Below are positions 1 to 7,734 of a stretch of 64,000 bases of DNA, piece after piece (within the stretch, counting starts at the first letter, position 1; the number at the start of each line of letters is the position of its first letter). The notes below the pieces were generated by a model, which saw only the letters and a program-made list of their open reading frames with translations, searched no databases and had not been told where the DNA came from. This DNA is from CAWDVB01 sp963824105 (GTDB lineage: Bacteria; Actinomycetota; Actinomycetes; Propionibacteriales; Nocardioidaceae), in contig CAWGNN010000009.1 of NCBI GenBank assembly GCA_963824105.1, forward strand, positions 248,001 to 312,000. Reading direction: 5' to 3'. A program made the translations under genes and the position numbers.

Positions 1-2
1 TC

Positions 3-254
3 TTCACCCGTGATGGTGGAGCCGCTCGTCAGTTCCAGTTCGACGTCCAGGTCGGCATGGTTGGGATCAACGTGCCGATCCCGGTGCCGGTTGCCTACTA
101 CTCCTTCGGGGGTTGGAAGGCGTCGCTGTTCGGCGACAACCACATGTACGGTCCCGAAGGGATCAACTTCTACACGCGCGGCAAGGTCGTCACCTCGCGC
201 TGGCCCGACCCGGCGACCTCCTCGGTCGACCTGGGCTTCCCACGCACTCGCTGA
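3..254 (+). CDS. mmsA: Methylmalonate-semialdehyde dehydrogenase, C-terminal end (5' truncated)
   Basis: This is the last 83 codons of a CoA-acylating aldehyde dehydrogenase; the gene begins before the window. The visible end contains the run GINVPIPVPVAYYSFGGWK followed by SLFGD and GPEGINFYT, which is typical of the C-terminus of MmsA/IolA proteins. These enzymes oxidise malonate or methylmalonate semialdehyde to acetyl- or propionyl-CoA in valine, thymine, beta-alanine or inositol breakdown. The aminotransferase gene starts 11 bp downstream, so the two probably act in one amino-acid or beta-alanine catabolic operon. The family call is firm; the exact substrate is inferred. Confidence 0.85.
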   Translation, partial: FTRDGGAARQFQFDVQVGMVGINVPIPVPVAYYSFGGWKASLFGDNHMYGPEGINFYTRGKVVTSRWPDPATSSVDLGFPRTR

Positions 255-265
255 GAGGGACTCAC

Positions 266-1630
266 ATGACAGCCACCGTCGACCATTCGGCCACCGAGGA
301 GCAGGTCCGGAGTGACGACCGGGCCCACGTCTTCCACTCCTGGTCGGCCCAGGCCCTGATCGACCCGATGCCCATCGAGCGGGCCGAGGGCTCCTACTTC
401 TGGGACTACCAGGGCAAGCGCTACCTGGACTTCTCCTCGCAGCTGGTCAACATCAACATCGGCTACCAGCACCCGAAGCTGGTCGCTGCGATCCAGGAGC
501 AGGCCGGCAAGCTGGCAACGATCGGACCCGTCTTCGCCAACGACGCCCGGAGCGAGGCGGCGCGGCTGATCGCCGAGCTGGCGCCGGGGGATCTCAACAT
601 GGTCTTCTTCACCAACGGCGGTGCCGAGGCGAACGAGAACGCGATCCGGATGGCCCGGCTCCACACCGGCCGGAACAAGGTGCTGGCGACCTACCGCAGC
701 TACCACGGCGCCACCGCCGGGGCGATCATGCTCACCGGTGACCCACGGCGGTGGCCCTCGGAGCCCGGGGCGTCGGGAATCGCGCACTTCTGGGGCCCTT
801 ACACCTACCGGTCGGCGTTCCACTCGCAGAACGACGAGGAGGAGACCGCGCGCGCCCTGCAGCACCTGCGCGAGACCCTCATGGTGGAGGGCCCGCACAC
901 GGTCGCCGCGATCGTGCTGGAGACCGTGGTCGGCACCAACGGCATCCTGGTCCCGCCGCCCGGCTACCTCGCCGGAGTCCGGGAGATCTGTGACGAGTTC
1001 GGGATCGTGTTCATCGCCGACGAGGTGATGGCGGGCTTCGGACGCTGTGGCGAGTGGTTCGCGGTCGACCACTGGAGCGTCACGCCGGACCTGATCACCT
1101 TCGCCAAGGGGGTCAACTCCGGCTACGTCCCGCTCGGCGGCGTGATCATCTCCGAGCGCATCGCCGCAACCTTCGCCGAGCGCGCCTTCCCCGGCGGCCT
1201 CACCTACTCCGGTCACCCGCTGGCCTGCGCCTCGGCGGTGGCCTCGATCAACATCTTCAAGGAGGAGGGCGTTGTCGAGCACGCCCGTCGTCTCGGCGAG
1301 GACGTGATCGGCCCGCAGCTGCGGGCACTCGCCGAGAAGCACCCGTCGGTCGGCGAGGTCCGCGGGCTGGGGGTCTTCTGGGCGGTCGAGCTGGTCAAGG
1401 ACCGCGCCACCCGCGAGCCCCTGGTCCCCTACAACGCCGCCGGAGCCGCTGCGGCTCCGATGGGTGAGTTCGCCGCGGCCTGCAAGGCCGAGGGGCTGTG
1501 GCCGTTCACCCACTTCAACCGGACCCACGTCGTCCCCCCGTGCACGACGTCGGCCGAAGAGGTCATGCAGGGCATGGAGATCCTCGATCGCGCCCTGGAG
1601 GTGGCCGACCGCCACTACACAGGGGCCTGA
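266..1630 (+). CDS. Class III PLP-dependent aminotransferase (omega-amino acid type)
   Basis: A 454-residue fold-type I aminotransferase of the class III (ornithine/GABA/beta-alanine) family. The PLP lysine is Lys281 in FAKGVNSGYVPLGG, preceded by the FIADEVMAGFGR cofactor-binding stretch; FFTNGGAEANENAIR near residue 115 is the usual phosphate-binding region. The ATG at 266 is chosen because GAGAGGGA lies just upstream; an in-frame upstream extension would run into mmsA. Its position 11 bp after mmsA suggests it makes the semialdehyde that mmsA oxidises, for example from beta-alanine or 3-aminoisobutyrate with pyruvate as acceptor. The sequence does not fix the substrate; taurine or GABA are alternatives. 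Confidence 0.85.
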   Translation: MTATVDHSATEEQVRSDDRAHVFHSWSAQALIDPMPIERAEGSYFWDYQGKRYLDFSSQLVNINIGYQHPKLVAAIQEQAGKLATIGPVFANDARSEAARLIAELAPGDLNMVFFTNGGAEANENAIRMARLHTGRNKVLATYRSYHGATAGAIMLTGDPRRWPSEPGASGIAHFWGPYTYRSAFHSQNDEEETARALQHLRETLMVEGPHTVAAIVLETVVGTNGILVPPPGYLAGVREICDEFGIVFIADEVMAGFGRCGEWFAVDHWSVTPDLITFAKGVNSGYVPLGGVIISERIAATFAERAFPGGLTYSGHPLACASAVASINIFKEEGVVEHARRLGEDVIGPQLRALAEKHPSVGEVRGLGVFWAVELVKDRATREPLVPYNAAGAAAAPMGEFAAACKAEGLWPFTHFNRTHVVPPCTTSAEEVMQGMEILDRALEVADRHYTGA

Positions 1631-1708
1631 TCGTCAGGCCGTCGTGCAGTGGCCGCTCCGCGGCGGTCGATCGAGGAGAGCCCAGCTCGATGAGAGGTGA
1701 GCCTGGGG

Positions 1709-1714
1709 TAGGGT
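1709..1714 (+). promoter_or_regulatory. Putative -10 element for the thiBPQ operon
   Basis: TAGGGT fits the actinobacterial TANNNT -10 and would start transcription near 1721, just before the TPP aptamer. No convincing -35 is seen at the usual spacing. Confidence 0.35.
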
Positions 1715-1726
1715 GAGGGACGAACG

Positions 1727-1813
1727 ACAGGGGAGCGCCATCCGGCGCTGAGAGTGCGGAACGGCCGCAGACCCTCGAACCTGAATCCGGGTTATTCCGG
1801 CGTAGGAAGTCGA
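1727..1813 (+). promoter_or_regulatory. TPP (Thi-box) riboswitch aptamer
   Basis: The stretch carries the hallmark TPP aptamer blocks in order: GGGGAGCGCC pairing with GGCGC, then CTGAGAG, a GCGG/CCGC arm, ACCCTCGAACCTGA, and the CCGG...CCGGCGTAGGAA pyrophosphate-sensor arm. It lies immediately upstream of a thiamine-type ABC transporter, the expected target. Binding of thiamine pyrophosphate should switch the operon off. The block between it and thiB contains a hairpin that covers the ribosome-binding site (see the next entry), so control is probably translational. Confidence 0.92.
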
Positions 1814-1821
1814 GTCTCTTG

Positions 1822-1857
1822 CCGCGAAGCATCGCGGACCCTCCCGAACGTTGGGAG
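1822..1857 (+). promoter_or_regulatory. Riboswitch expression platform with Shine-Dalgarno-sequestering hairpin
   Basis: Two hairpins follow the aptamer. The first is CCGCGA (1822-1827) with TCGCGG (1832-1837). The second pairs CTCCC (1841-1845) with GGGAG (1853-1857), extended by a G-T and an A-T pair around a 3-nt loop. GGGAG is the only good ribosome-binding site for thiB (ATG at 1866), so the second hairpin should block translation when it forms. No T-tract follows, which argues against a terminator mechanism. Confidence 0.6.
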
Positions 1858-1865
1858 TTTCGCCT

Positions 1866-2963
1866 ATGCGCCCGATCGGGCTCCATCGACTGCTTGCCGT
1901 GGCGACGGTGTTCCTCGCCCTGAGCTTGGCCGCGTGCTCGCCTCCTGGCGGTGCCGGCACCAGCAACGCCACGACCCCCCCGGCCTCCTCGGGCGCGCCC
2001 GCGATCAGCCAGGTCATCCTGGTCACCCATGACTCGTGGTCGGTGCCGAAGGGCCTGCTCGCGTCGTTCACCAGCCAGACCGGCTACTCGGTCACCGTGC
2101 TCAAGACCGGTGACGCGGGCGAGCTCACCAACAAGCTGGTGCTCACCAAGGGGAACCCGATCGGTGACGTCGCCTACGGCGTGGACAACACCTTCGCATC
2201 GCGGGCCATCGACGCCGGGGTCTTTGCCGACTACTCCTCGCCGAGCTCCACGGCTGAGGTCGACAGGTACCGGATCGCCTCCGACCCCAACGCGCTCACC
2301 CCGATCGACTGGGGTGACGTCTGCGTCAACATCGACGACGTGTGGTTCGCCCAGCACCACATCGCCCCGCCGAAGACTCTCTCGGACCTGACTCTCCCGG
2401 CCTACAAGGGTCTCTTCGTTACCGAAGCCGCGACGACCTCGTCACCGGGTCTGGCCTTCCTGCTGGCCACGATCGCCGAGTTCGGCGACACCGGTGCCTT
2501 CGACTACTGGCGGGCGCTGGTGGCCAACGGCACCAGGATCGACGCGGGCTGGGAGAAGGCCTACTTCACCGACTTCACCGGAGGCGGTGGCGGTGGGTCG
2601 TACCCGATCGTGCTTTCCTACAACTCGGACCCGGCCTACACGATCCCCAAGGGGAAGAAGAAGCCCACCACGAGTGCGATGCTCGACACCTGTTTCCGTC
2701 AGGTCGAGTACGCCGGTGTGCTCGCCGGCGCCAAGAACCCGTCAGGGGCGCAGGCACTCGTGGACTTCATGCTGACCGACCAGTTCCAGTCGGTCTTGCC
2801 CGAGAACATGTACGTGTTCCCGGTCCGGAGTGACGTGAAGCTCCCGGCGGCCTGGACGAAGTGGGCGCCGATCACTGAGCATCCGTTGACCATCGATCCG
2901 GCGACCGTCGCCGCGAACAGGGATGAGTGGCTGAAGAAGTGGGTCGACGCGACCTCCGGCTGA
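1866..2963 (+). CDS. thiB: Thiamine ABC transporter substrate-binding lipoprotein
   Basis: A 365-residue extracellular solute-binding protein, close to the usual length of ThiB/TbpA. A lipoprotein signal ends at Cys24 (LSLAAC), and the mature part opens with ILVTHDSW and contains KTGDAGELTNKLVL and GDVAYGVDNTF, which are typical of the thiamine-binding family. ATG 1866 is preferred over the TTG at 1851 because GGGAG sits 8 nt upstream. It is the first gene after the TPP riboswitch and is followed by its permease and ATPase, so it should capture thiamine or a phosphate ester for import. A short glycine run (GGGGGGSY) near residue 240 is unusual. Confidence 0.88.
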   Translation: MRPIGLHRLLAVATVFLALSLAACSPPGGAGTSNATTPPASSGAPAISQVILVTHDSWSVPKGLLASFTSQTGYSVTVLKTGDAGELTNKLVLTKGNPIGDVAYGVDNTFASRAIDAGVFADYSSPSSTAEVDRYRIASDPNALTPIDWGDVCVNIDDVWFAQHHIAPPKTLSDLTLPAYKGLFVTEAATTSSPGLAFLLATIAEFGDTGAFDYWRALVANGTRIDAGWEKAYFTDFTGGGGGGSYPIVLSYNSDPAYTIPKGKKKPTTSAMLDTCFRQVEYAGVLAGAKNPSGAQALVDFMLTDQFQSVLPENMYVFPVRSDVKLPAAWTKWAPITEHPLTIDPATVAANRDEWLKKWVDATSG

Positions 2964-4585
2964 GGACCGGCCGCGGGGCCGGGTGGGCAGCACTTCTCGC
3001 GCTGCCCCCCTTGGTGGTGCTCGGGATCTTCTTCGCGCTGCCCGTCTCGGCGATGATCGCGCGCGGGCTGTTCCCTCAGGGCTCGCTGGATCTGTCCGCG
3101 GTCGGCGACGTGCTGAGCTCTCCCCGAACGGGGAAGGTCGTCTGGTTCACCCTCTGGTCGTCCGGTCTTGCCACCTTGCTGACCGTCGTCATCGGCCTTC
3201 CCCTCGCCTTTGTGGCCTACCGCCTCTCCTTCCCCGGCCGGTGGTCGCTCCGCGTGCTGCTCTCGGTGCCCTTCGTGCTGCCCACCATCGTGGTCGCCGT
3301 CGCTTTCAGCGCGATGTTCGGCGGCACCGGGCCCTTGGCCTTCCTGGGATGGGACGGCACGCCACCGGAGATCGTGGCGGCGATGGCGTTCTTCAACATC
3401 TCGGTCGTGGTCCGGATCGTGGGGACCCGATGGGCAGCCCTCGATCGGAGACCCGCGGAGGCGGCGGCCGTCCTTGGCGCGAGCCCGTGGCGGGTGTTTC
3501 GCGGCATCGTGCTGCCGGCGTTGCGGCCGTCGATCGCGTCTGCTGTGATCTTGGTCTTCTTGTTCTGTGCGACGTCGTTCGGTGTCGTGCTCACACTCGG
3601 CGGGCTGCGCTACTCCACGGTGGAGACCGAGATCTACCTTCAGACCGTCGAGCTGCTCGACCTGCGTACCGCGGCGGTGCTCTCCCTGCTCCAGCTCGTG
3701 ATCGTGACGGCCCTCCTGGTCCTGACCCACCGGCTCGGCAGACCGGCAACCTCGGACGCGGGGGCCGCGACCGGATCGCGTCGACCGGTGAGGGGCGATC
3801 TCCCCGTGCTGGCGCTGGGAGCGATCCTGGTCGGCGTCGTGACCCTTCCGATCGTGACCTTGGTGGTCAGATCGCTCCGGTTCGAGGGCTCGTGGTCGCT
3901 GGCTTCCTACCGAGCCCTTGCCGCCGGCGAGCCCTCCATCCTGCAGGCGCTGAGGAACTCGCTGACCATCGCCACCGACGCCACCCTCTTCTCGGTCGGG
4001 CTCGGCCTGCTGGTAGCCGTTGTGGTCACCCGGCGGCCCGCGGGTCGACTGGGACGCCGGCTGCTCGGCGGGCTGGAGGGCGCCTTCATGCTCCCGTTGG
4101 GAGTGTCGGCGGTGACGGTGGGCTTCGGCTTCCTGATCGCCCTGGACCGGCCGCCGCTCGACCTTCGGGCATCGGCGTGGTTGGTGCCGATCGCCCAAGC
4201 GCTCGTCGCGCTGCCGGTGGTGGTCCGGATGCTGGTGCCCACGCTCGCCGCGGTGGACAACCGGCAGCGACAGGCGGCGGCAACGCTGGGTGCCGGACCG
4301 GCTCGAGTCGTCTGGACGGTGGACATCCCCCTCGTCTGGCGGCCACTCCTCGCCGCGGTCGGCTTCGCGTTCGCCATCTCCATGGGCGAGTTCGGAGCAA
4401 CGAGCTTCCTGGTACGACCCGACGCCCCCACGTTGCCGATCCTCATCTTCCGGGAGCTGAGCCACCCCGGCGCGCTGGCGCTGGGATCGGCAGTCGCCGG
4501 GTCGGTTGTTCTCGGGCTGATCACTGCTGGGGTGATGGCCGTGATCGAGACGGTGCGGACCGAGAAGATGGAGCCTGGACTGTGA
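2927..4585 (+). CDS. thiP: Thiamine ABC transporter permease, fused two-domain
   Basis: A 552-residue inner-membrane permease made of two homologous halves, each with about six membrane segments and an EAA-type loop (EAAAVLGASPWRVFRGIVLPAL in half one and QAAATLGAGPARVVWTVDIPLV in half two, both quoted in part). This duplicated layout is characteristic of ThiP and related iron permeases. The gene overlaps thiB by 37 bp; the start is taken at the GTG at 2927, with GTG 2939 as an alternative. The stop overlaps the thiQ start. It forms the channel through which ThiB hands over its ligand, driven by ThiQ. Confidence 0.88.
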   Translation: MAEEVGRRDLRLRTGRGAGWAALLALPPLVVLGIFFALPVSAMIARGLFPQGSLDLSAVGDVLSSPRTGKVVWFTLWSSGLATLLTVVIGLPLAFVAYRLSFPGRWSLRVLLSVPFVLPTIVVAVAFSAMFGGTGPLAFLGWDGTPPEIVAAMAFFNISVVVRIVGTRWAALDRRPAEAAAVLGASPWRVFRGIVLPALRPSIASAVILVFLFCATSFGVVLTLGGLRYSTVETEIYLQTVELLDLRTAAVLSLLQLVIVTALLVLTHRLGRPATSDAGAATGSRRPVRGDLPVLALGAILVGVVTLPIVTLVVRSLRFEGSWSLASYRALAAGEPSILQALRNSLTIATDATLFSVGLGLLVAVVVTRRPAGRLGRRLLGGLEGAFMLPLGVSAVTVGFGFLIALDRPPLDLRASAWLVPIAQALVALPVVVRMLVPTLAAVDNRQRQAAATLGAGPARVVWTVDIPLVWRPLLAAVGFAFAISMGEFGATSFLVRPDAPTLPILIFRELSHPGALALGSAVAGSVVLGLITAGVMAVIETVRTEKMEPGL

Positions 4586-5607
4586 CGGGGGTACTCGAGC
4601 TCCGCGGAGTCTCGGTCGACATCGACGGACGGCGTCTGATCGACGATGTCGACCTGACCGTCGAATCGGGCGAGATCGTGGCCCTGCTCGGTCCCTCGGG
4701 TTGTGGCAAGTCGACCCTGCTACGCGCGGTCACTGGACTGGTGCCCCTCGCCGCGGGGGCGGTGCGGTTCTCGGACCGCGACCTGACTCGCGTGCCGCCG
4801 CATCGTCGAGGGATGGCGCTGATGTTTCAGGACGGTCAGCTCTTCGGACACCGCTCGGTGGCTCAGAACATCGCCTACCCGATGAGGATCAGACGGCTCG
4901 AGCGTGCCCGGGTGAGATCCGAGGTCGCCCGGCTCCTGGAGCTCGTCGGCCTGTCGGGTTTCGGCGGCCGGAGGATCGACGACCTCTCCGGAGGTGAGCG
5001 GCAGCGTGTGGCTCTGGCCAGGGTGCTCGCGGTCGAGCCTGAGGTGGTCATGCTCGACGAGCCCCTGGCCTCGCTGGACCGGCAGCTCCGGGACCGACTG
5101 CTGGACGACCTCCGAGCGATCCTGGCCGCTGCCGATGTCGGGGGGATCTTCGTCACTCACGACCACGAGGAGGCCTTTGCGGTAGCCGACTCGATGGCGC
5201 TGATGCGCGAGGGCAGGCTGATCCAACGAGGCAGCCTGTCGGAGGTCTGGGGCCACCCGGTGGACGCCGAGGCAGCGCTGTTTCTCGGGTACGCAACCAT
5301 CCTTCCGCCGGACGAAGCTGCCCGGTTGGCCCGGGCGGCCGGCCGATCCGTGCCGTCGGCGGCACGGGCCCTGCGGCGTTCGGCGTTGGTGGTCCGGTCG
5401 GAGGGGGCCCTGCGGGCCACCGTGTTGGAGGCTCGGCCCACGCCCGATGTCCTCCGGCTCGTGGTGGAGATTCCAGGGTTCGGCCGGGCCCATGCCGTGG
5501 ACGAACCAGGCAGCCGGAGATCGGTCGGGGAGATCGTGACCCTCGACCTCGACCTGGACCGCACCGCCCCGGTGGGCAGCCGCGGGGATGGACCATACGG
5601 ACCATGA
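4582..5607 (+). CDS. thiQ: Thiamine ABC transporter ATP-binding protein
   Basis: A 341-residue ABC ATPase. Walker A is GPSGCGKST (37-45), the signature LSGGERQR begins near residue 135, Walker B VVMLDEP near 156, and the switch histidine is in FVTHD near 193. The GTG start overlaps the thiP stop (GTGA), indicating translational coupling. Beyond the ATPase core there are about 100 further residues that resemble a regulatory domain of importer ATPases; E. coli ThiQ lacks such a long tail. It powers uptake by ThiB-ThiP under control of the upstream TPP riboswitch. Confidence 0.87.
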   Translation: MTGVLELRGVSVDIDGRRLIDDVDLTVESGEIVALLGPSGCGKSTLLRAVTGLVPLAAGAVRFSDRDLTRVPPHRRGMALMFQDGQLFGHRSVAQNIAYPMRIRRLERARVRSEVARLLELVGLSGFGGRRIDDLSGGERQRVALARVLAVEPEVVMLDEPLASLDRQLRDRLLDDLRAILAAADVGGIFVTHDHEEAFAVADSMALMREGRLIQRGSLSEVWGHPVDAEAALFLGYATILPPDEAARLARAAGRSVPSAARALRRSALVVRSEGALRATVLEARPTPDVLRLVVEIPGFGRAHAVDEPGSRRSVGEIVTLDLDLDRTAPVGSRGDGPYGP

Positions 5608-5793
5608 GGGGATAGCCGTTCGGGTCAGACGCGAGGAGTCCTTCTGGTGAACGGCCCTCGTCTGCAAGGAGGACCCCAACCAAAGTGGCATCTGTGAACA
5701 GAGGGACCAAAGGTATGAAAGAGGTGCTGATTCGGGGTGGCTCTCCCAGGGGGCATCGCCTATTGTTGAAGAAGGAGATCCGGGGGGGTCTCT

Positions 5794-5922
5794 GTGCACG
5801 AGGTGGGAGTCAGCATGGTGGGGGAGATCATCCGTATCCCTGATCTCAAACTGCAGGTCCTCCATGCGGCAGCGGTACTTTCGGGTACCCGCCTACCTAC
5901 GGCACGTTGGGTCAGGTCCTAG
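5794..5922 (+). pseudogene. Truncated PucR-like regulator N-terminus (remnant or micro-ORF)
   Basis: A 42-codon frame reads VHEVGVSMVGEIIRIPDLK, then LQVLHAA, and ends PTARWVRS before TAG at 5920. The spacing of IPDLKLQVL and RWVR is like the start of the purine-catabolism-regulator (PucR N) domain, where a longer protein would continue. There is no continuation in any frame that I recognise. The stop codon falls inside the first of two hairpins described below. An AAGGAG and a G-run precede the GTG. It could be a decayed regulator or a short leader peptide; the family call is by eye only. Confidence 0.35.
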
Positions 5923-5943
5923 CCTCCCAATAGGATGCGACCC
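5909..5943 (+). ncRNA. Hairpin 1 with GCCTCCCAA loop (candidate small RNA, part 1)
   Basis: GGGTC pairs with GACCC, then after a 2x2 internal loop GTCCTA pairs with TAGGAT (one G-T), leaving the 9-nt loop GCCTCCCAA (5922-5930). The loop is identical to that of the hairpin 3 nt downstream. A CCTCCC loop is complementary to Shine-Dalgarno sequences, as in actinobacterial 6C-type RNAs, but this is not the C6 consensus. The transcribed strand is unknown. Confidence 0.45.
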
Positions 5944-5946
5944 CGT

Positions 5947-5983
5947 GAGGTCCCGCCGTAGCCTCCCAATACGGCGGGACCTC
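5947..5983 (+). ncRNA. Hairpin 2, 14-bp perfect stem with GCCTCCCAA loop (candidate small RNA, part 2)
   Basis: GAGGTCCCGCCGTA (5947-5960) and TACGGCGGGACCTC (5970-5983) are exact inverted copies around the loop GCCTCCCAA. The same loop caps the hairpin just upstream while the stems differ, so the loop appears to be the conserved part. No clear T-tract follows (CCGCATTTCTG), so a simple terminator is not the best reading. Confidence 0.5.
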
Positions 5984-6460
5984 CGCATTTCTGCAGGTTC
6001 CTTCCGGGCTTCCCGCCCACAGCCCCGTCCACCGTTGAGCCTGGCCGCGGTGCCCGTGGCCCGCCGGCCATTCCGCCCGTGATCCACCGGTGAGCTGCTG
6101 CTGTCCTCGTCGAGCTCCGCGCCCTTCGCGCTGGGGGCTGACTCCGCCTCGACCCGCGAGATCTCGCCGTCGGGCCGATACCAACGCACGGTCGGCAGAC
6201 GAAGAAACTCCGCCAGAAATGAATTACAACGGTGTTATTTACGTGGGATCTTCCGTTACTGCTGAAAAACTTTGAGAAAAATGTGGTCTGAGTGATGCCT
6301 GGTGACTATGGTGCTGCTGGTGGCCGAGGTTGCCCGTCACATGGGAGGACGGACAGCGTTGGACCAGGCAGCGGGGAGGCGCCTGGTCCCGGCCACCCAC
6401 GTGGGCTTGAGGCGCAGCGTCGAAGGAGCCTCGAGCCGGGACTCCGCAGGGGACCGGACG
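5984..6460. other. Non-coding region upstream of the NlpC/P60 gene, with structured leader
   Basis: No gene is supported here. 6205-6290 is markedly AT-rich for this genome and probably holds the promoter of the downstream hydrolase. After it comes a hairpin GGACCAGGC (6361-6369) with GCCTGGTCC (6381-6389) and the palindrome CCCACGTGGG (6396-6405), suggesting a folded 5' leader. I looked for the c-di-AMP (ydaO) riboswitch that often precedes such genes and did not find its consensus. Confidence 0.4.
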
Positions 6461-7711
6461 ATGGGAGCGTCGGTGTCGCGAGCGATCAGGCGACGAGTGA
6501 GGACAGCCGTGGTTCTCGGCCTGCTCACCACGCTCCTGGCGCCCTCCCCGGCGCGGGCCGACGGCACGGCACCCAGCAAGCACCAGGTGCAGCAGGCGCG
6601 TCAACGGGCCGAGGACAAGGCCGCCCAGGTTGCCCACGTTCGGGGTCGACTTGCCGCCGCGGACTCTCGACTGCAGCAGTCGCGGATCTCGGCGGAGCAG
6701 GCGGCCGAGAAGTACAACCAGGCCAGGTGGGAGCTCGACCGGGCTCGCCAAGTGTCCGCCGATGCCCAGGCCAGGGCGCTCGGGGCGCAGCAGCAGGTGC
6801 AGCAGCAGCACGCCTCCCTGGTCTCGGTGATCACCCAGTCCTACGAGGGCGGGGGTCAGCTCGCCACCTTGGACGCGGTGTTCTCCGCCTCCGGCCCACA
6901 GCAGCTGATGAGCCAGTACCTGTCCTACGAGGGCGCCTCGTCTGCCCTCCAGGCGGGGTATGAGCGGCTCGACGCCTTGTCGATCACGGCCGAGCAGTTC
7001 CAGCAGCAGGCAAAGCAGGCCCAGGCTGAGCAGAGCCAGCTGGTCGACCAGGCCCAGCAGGCGCTGCAGGAGGCTCAGCTGGCGGAGACGTCGGCAGCCG
7101 CTCTCAGTGCCCAGGTCGCAGCCGAACGGGACCGGCTGACCAAGCAGTTGGCCAAGCTGCAAGGGATCTCCACCGCACTGGCCGCCGAACGCCAGCGAGC
7201 ACTGGCGCGCGAGGCGGCGCGTGCTGCAGCACGCGCGGAACGACGCAAGGCCCAGCAGGCCAGCGAGCGGTCCTCGGGCTCGGCGTCGTCGCCCGATTCC
7301 GCTTCACCCGGTCCCACCCCGTCGGCGGACCCGCCTCCATCGAATGGCCGCGCAGCTCAAGCGGTCAGCTTCGCCAAGGCGCAACTCGGTGACCCGTACG
7401 TCTACGGCGCCGCCGGCCCCAACGCCTGGGACTGCTCAGGTCTGATCATGGGTGCCTGGAGGGCGGCGGGAGTCTCGCTGCCGCACTCTGCTTCGCTGCA
7501 GTACTCCCTGAGCACCCCGATCACCGCGGCTGAGCTCCAGCCGGGAGATCTGGTGTTCTGGAGCTCCAACCCCCGAGACCCGAACACGATCTACCACGTC
7601 GCGATGTACATCGGGGACGGCAAGATGATCCAGGCCCCGCAGCCCGGTGAGGACGTCCAGATCGACCCGCTCTACTACTGGATCCCGCCCACGTTGTACG
7701 CCCGGATCTGA
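6461..7711 (+). CDS. Secreted NlpC/P60 peptidoglycan endopeptidase with coiled coil
   Basis: A 416-residue RipA/RipC-like cell-wall hydrolase. Residues 1-36 are a Sec signal peptide (RRR, then AVVLGLLTTLLA, cleavage after ARA). Residues about 45-265 are Gln/Ala-rich heptads predicted to be a coiled coil, followed by a Ser/Pro linker. The catalytic domain from about 300 has Cys325 in DCSGL and His379 in YHVAMYIG, the expected Cys-His pair, and ends with the protein. It should cut D-Glu-mDAP-type bonds in peptidoglycan during growth or septation. The ATG at 6461 is chosen for AGGGGA 8 nt upstream and the signal peptide; an in-frame extension to about 6302 overlaps the structured leader. Confidence 0.88.
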   Translation: MGASVSRAIRRRVRTAVVLGLLTTLLAPSPARADGTAPSKHQVQQARQRAEDKAAQVAHVRGRLAAADSRLQQSRISAEQAAEKYNQARWELDRARQVSADAQARALGAQQQVQQQHASLVSVITQSYEGGGQLATLDAVFSASGPQQLMSQYLSYEGASSALQAGYERLDALSITAEQFQQQAKQAQAEQSQLVDQAQQALQEAQLAETSAAALSAQVAAERDRLTKQLAKLQGISTALAAERQRALAREAARAAARAERRKAQQASERSSGSASSPDSASPGPTPSADPPPSNGRAAQAVSFAKAQLGDPYVYGAAGPNAWDCSGLIMGAWRAAGVSLPHSASLQYSLSTPITAAELQPGDLVFWSSNPRDPNTIYHVAMYIGDGKMIQAPQPGEDVQIDPLYYWIPPTLYARI

Positions 7712-7734
7712 CGCACCCGGGTCCGCAGCGACGA

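Noticed and set aside
170..1615. 481-codon minus-strand frame opposite the aminotransferase
   Set aside because: Same shadow effect; no ribosome-binding site or recognisable domain.
2699..4465. 588-codon open frame on the minus strand opposite thiP
   Set aside because: Composition is Arg/Gln/Glu/His-rich without domains; it is the antisense shadow of a GC-biased gene, and the plus strand has clear thiP motifs.
5893..6189. 98-codon minus-strand frame beginning MRWYRPDGEISRVEAES
   Set aside because: The first 60 codons have coding-like bias, but no family is recognised, and the frame runs through the two hairpins. Left as unproven.
6292..6460. c-di-AMP (ydaO) riboswitch before the NlpC/P60 gene
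   Set aside because: Expected from context, and GTCGAAGGAG is reminiscent of its end, but the aptamer core sequences are absent.
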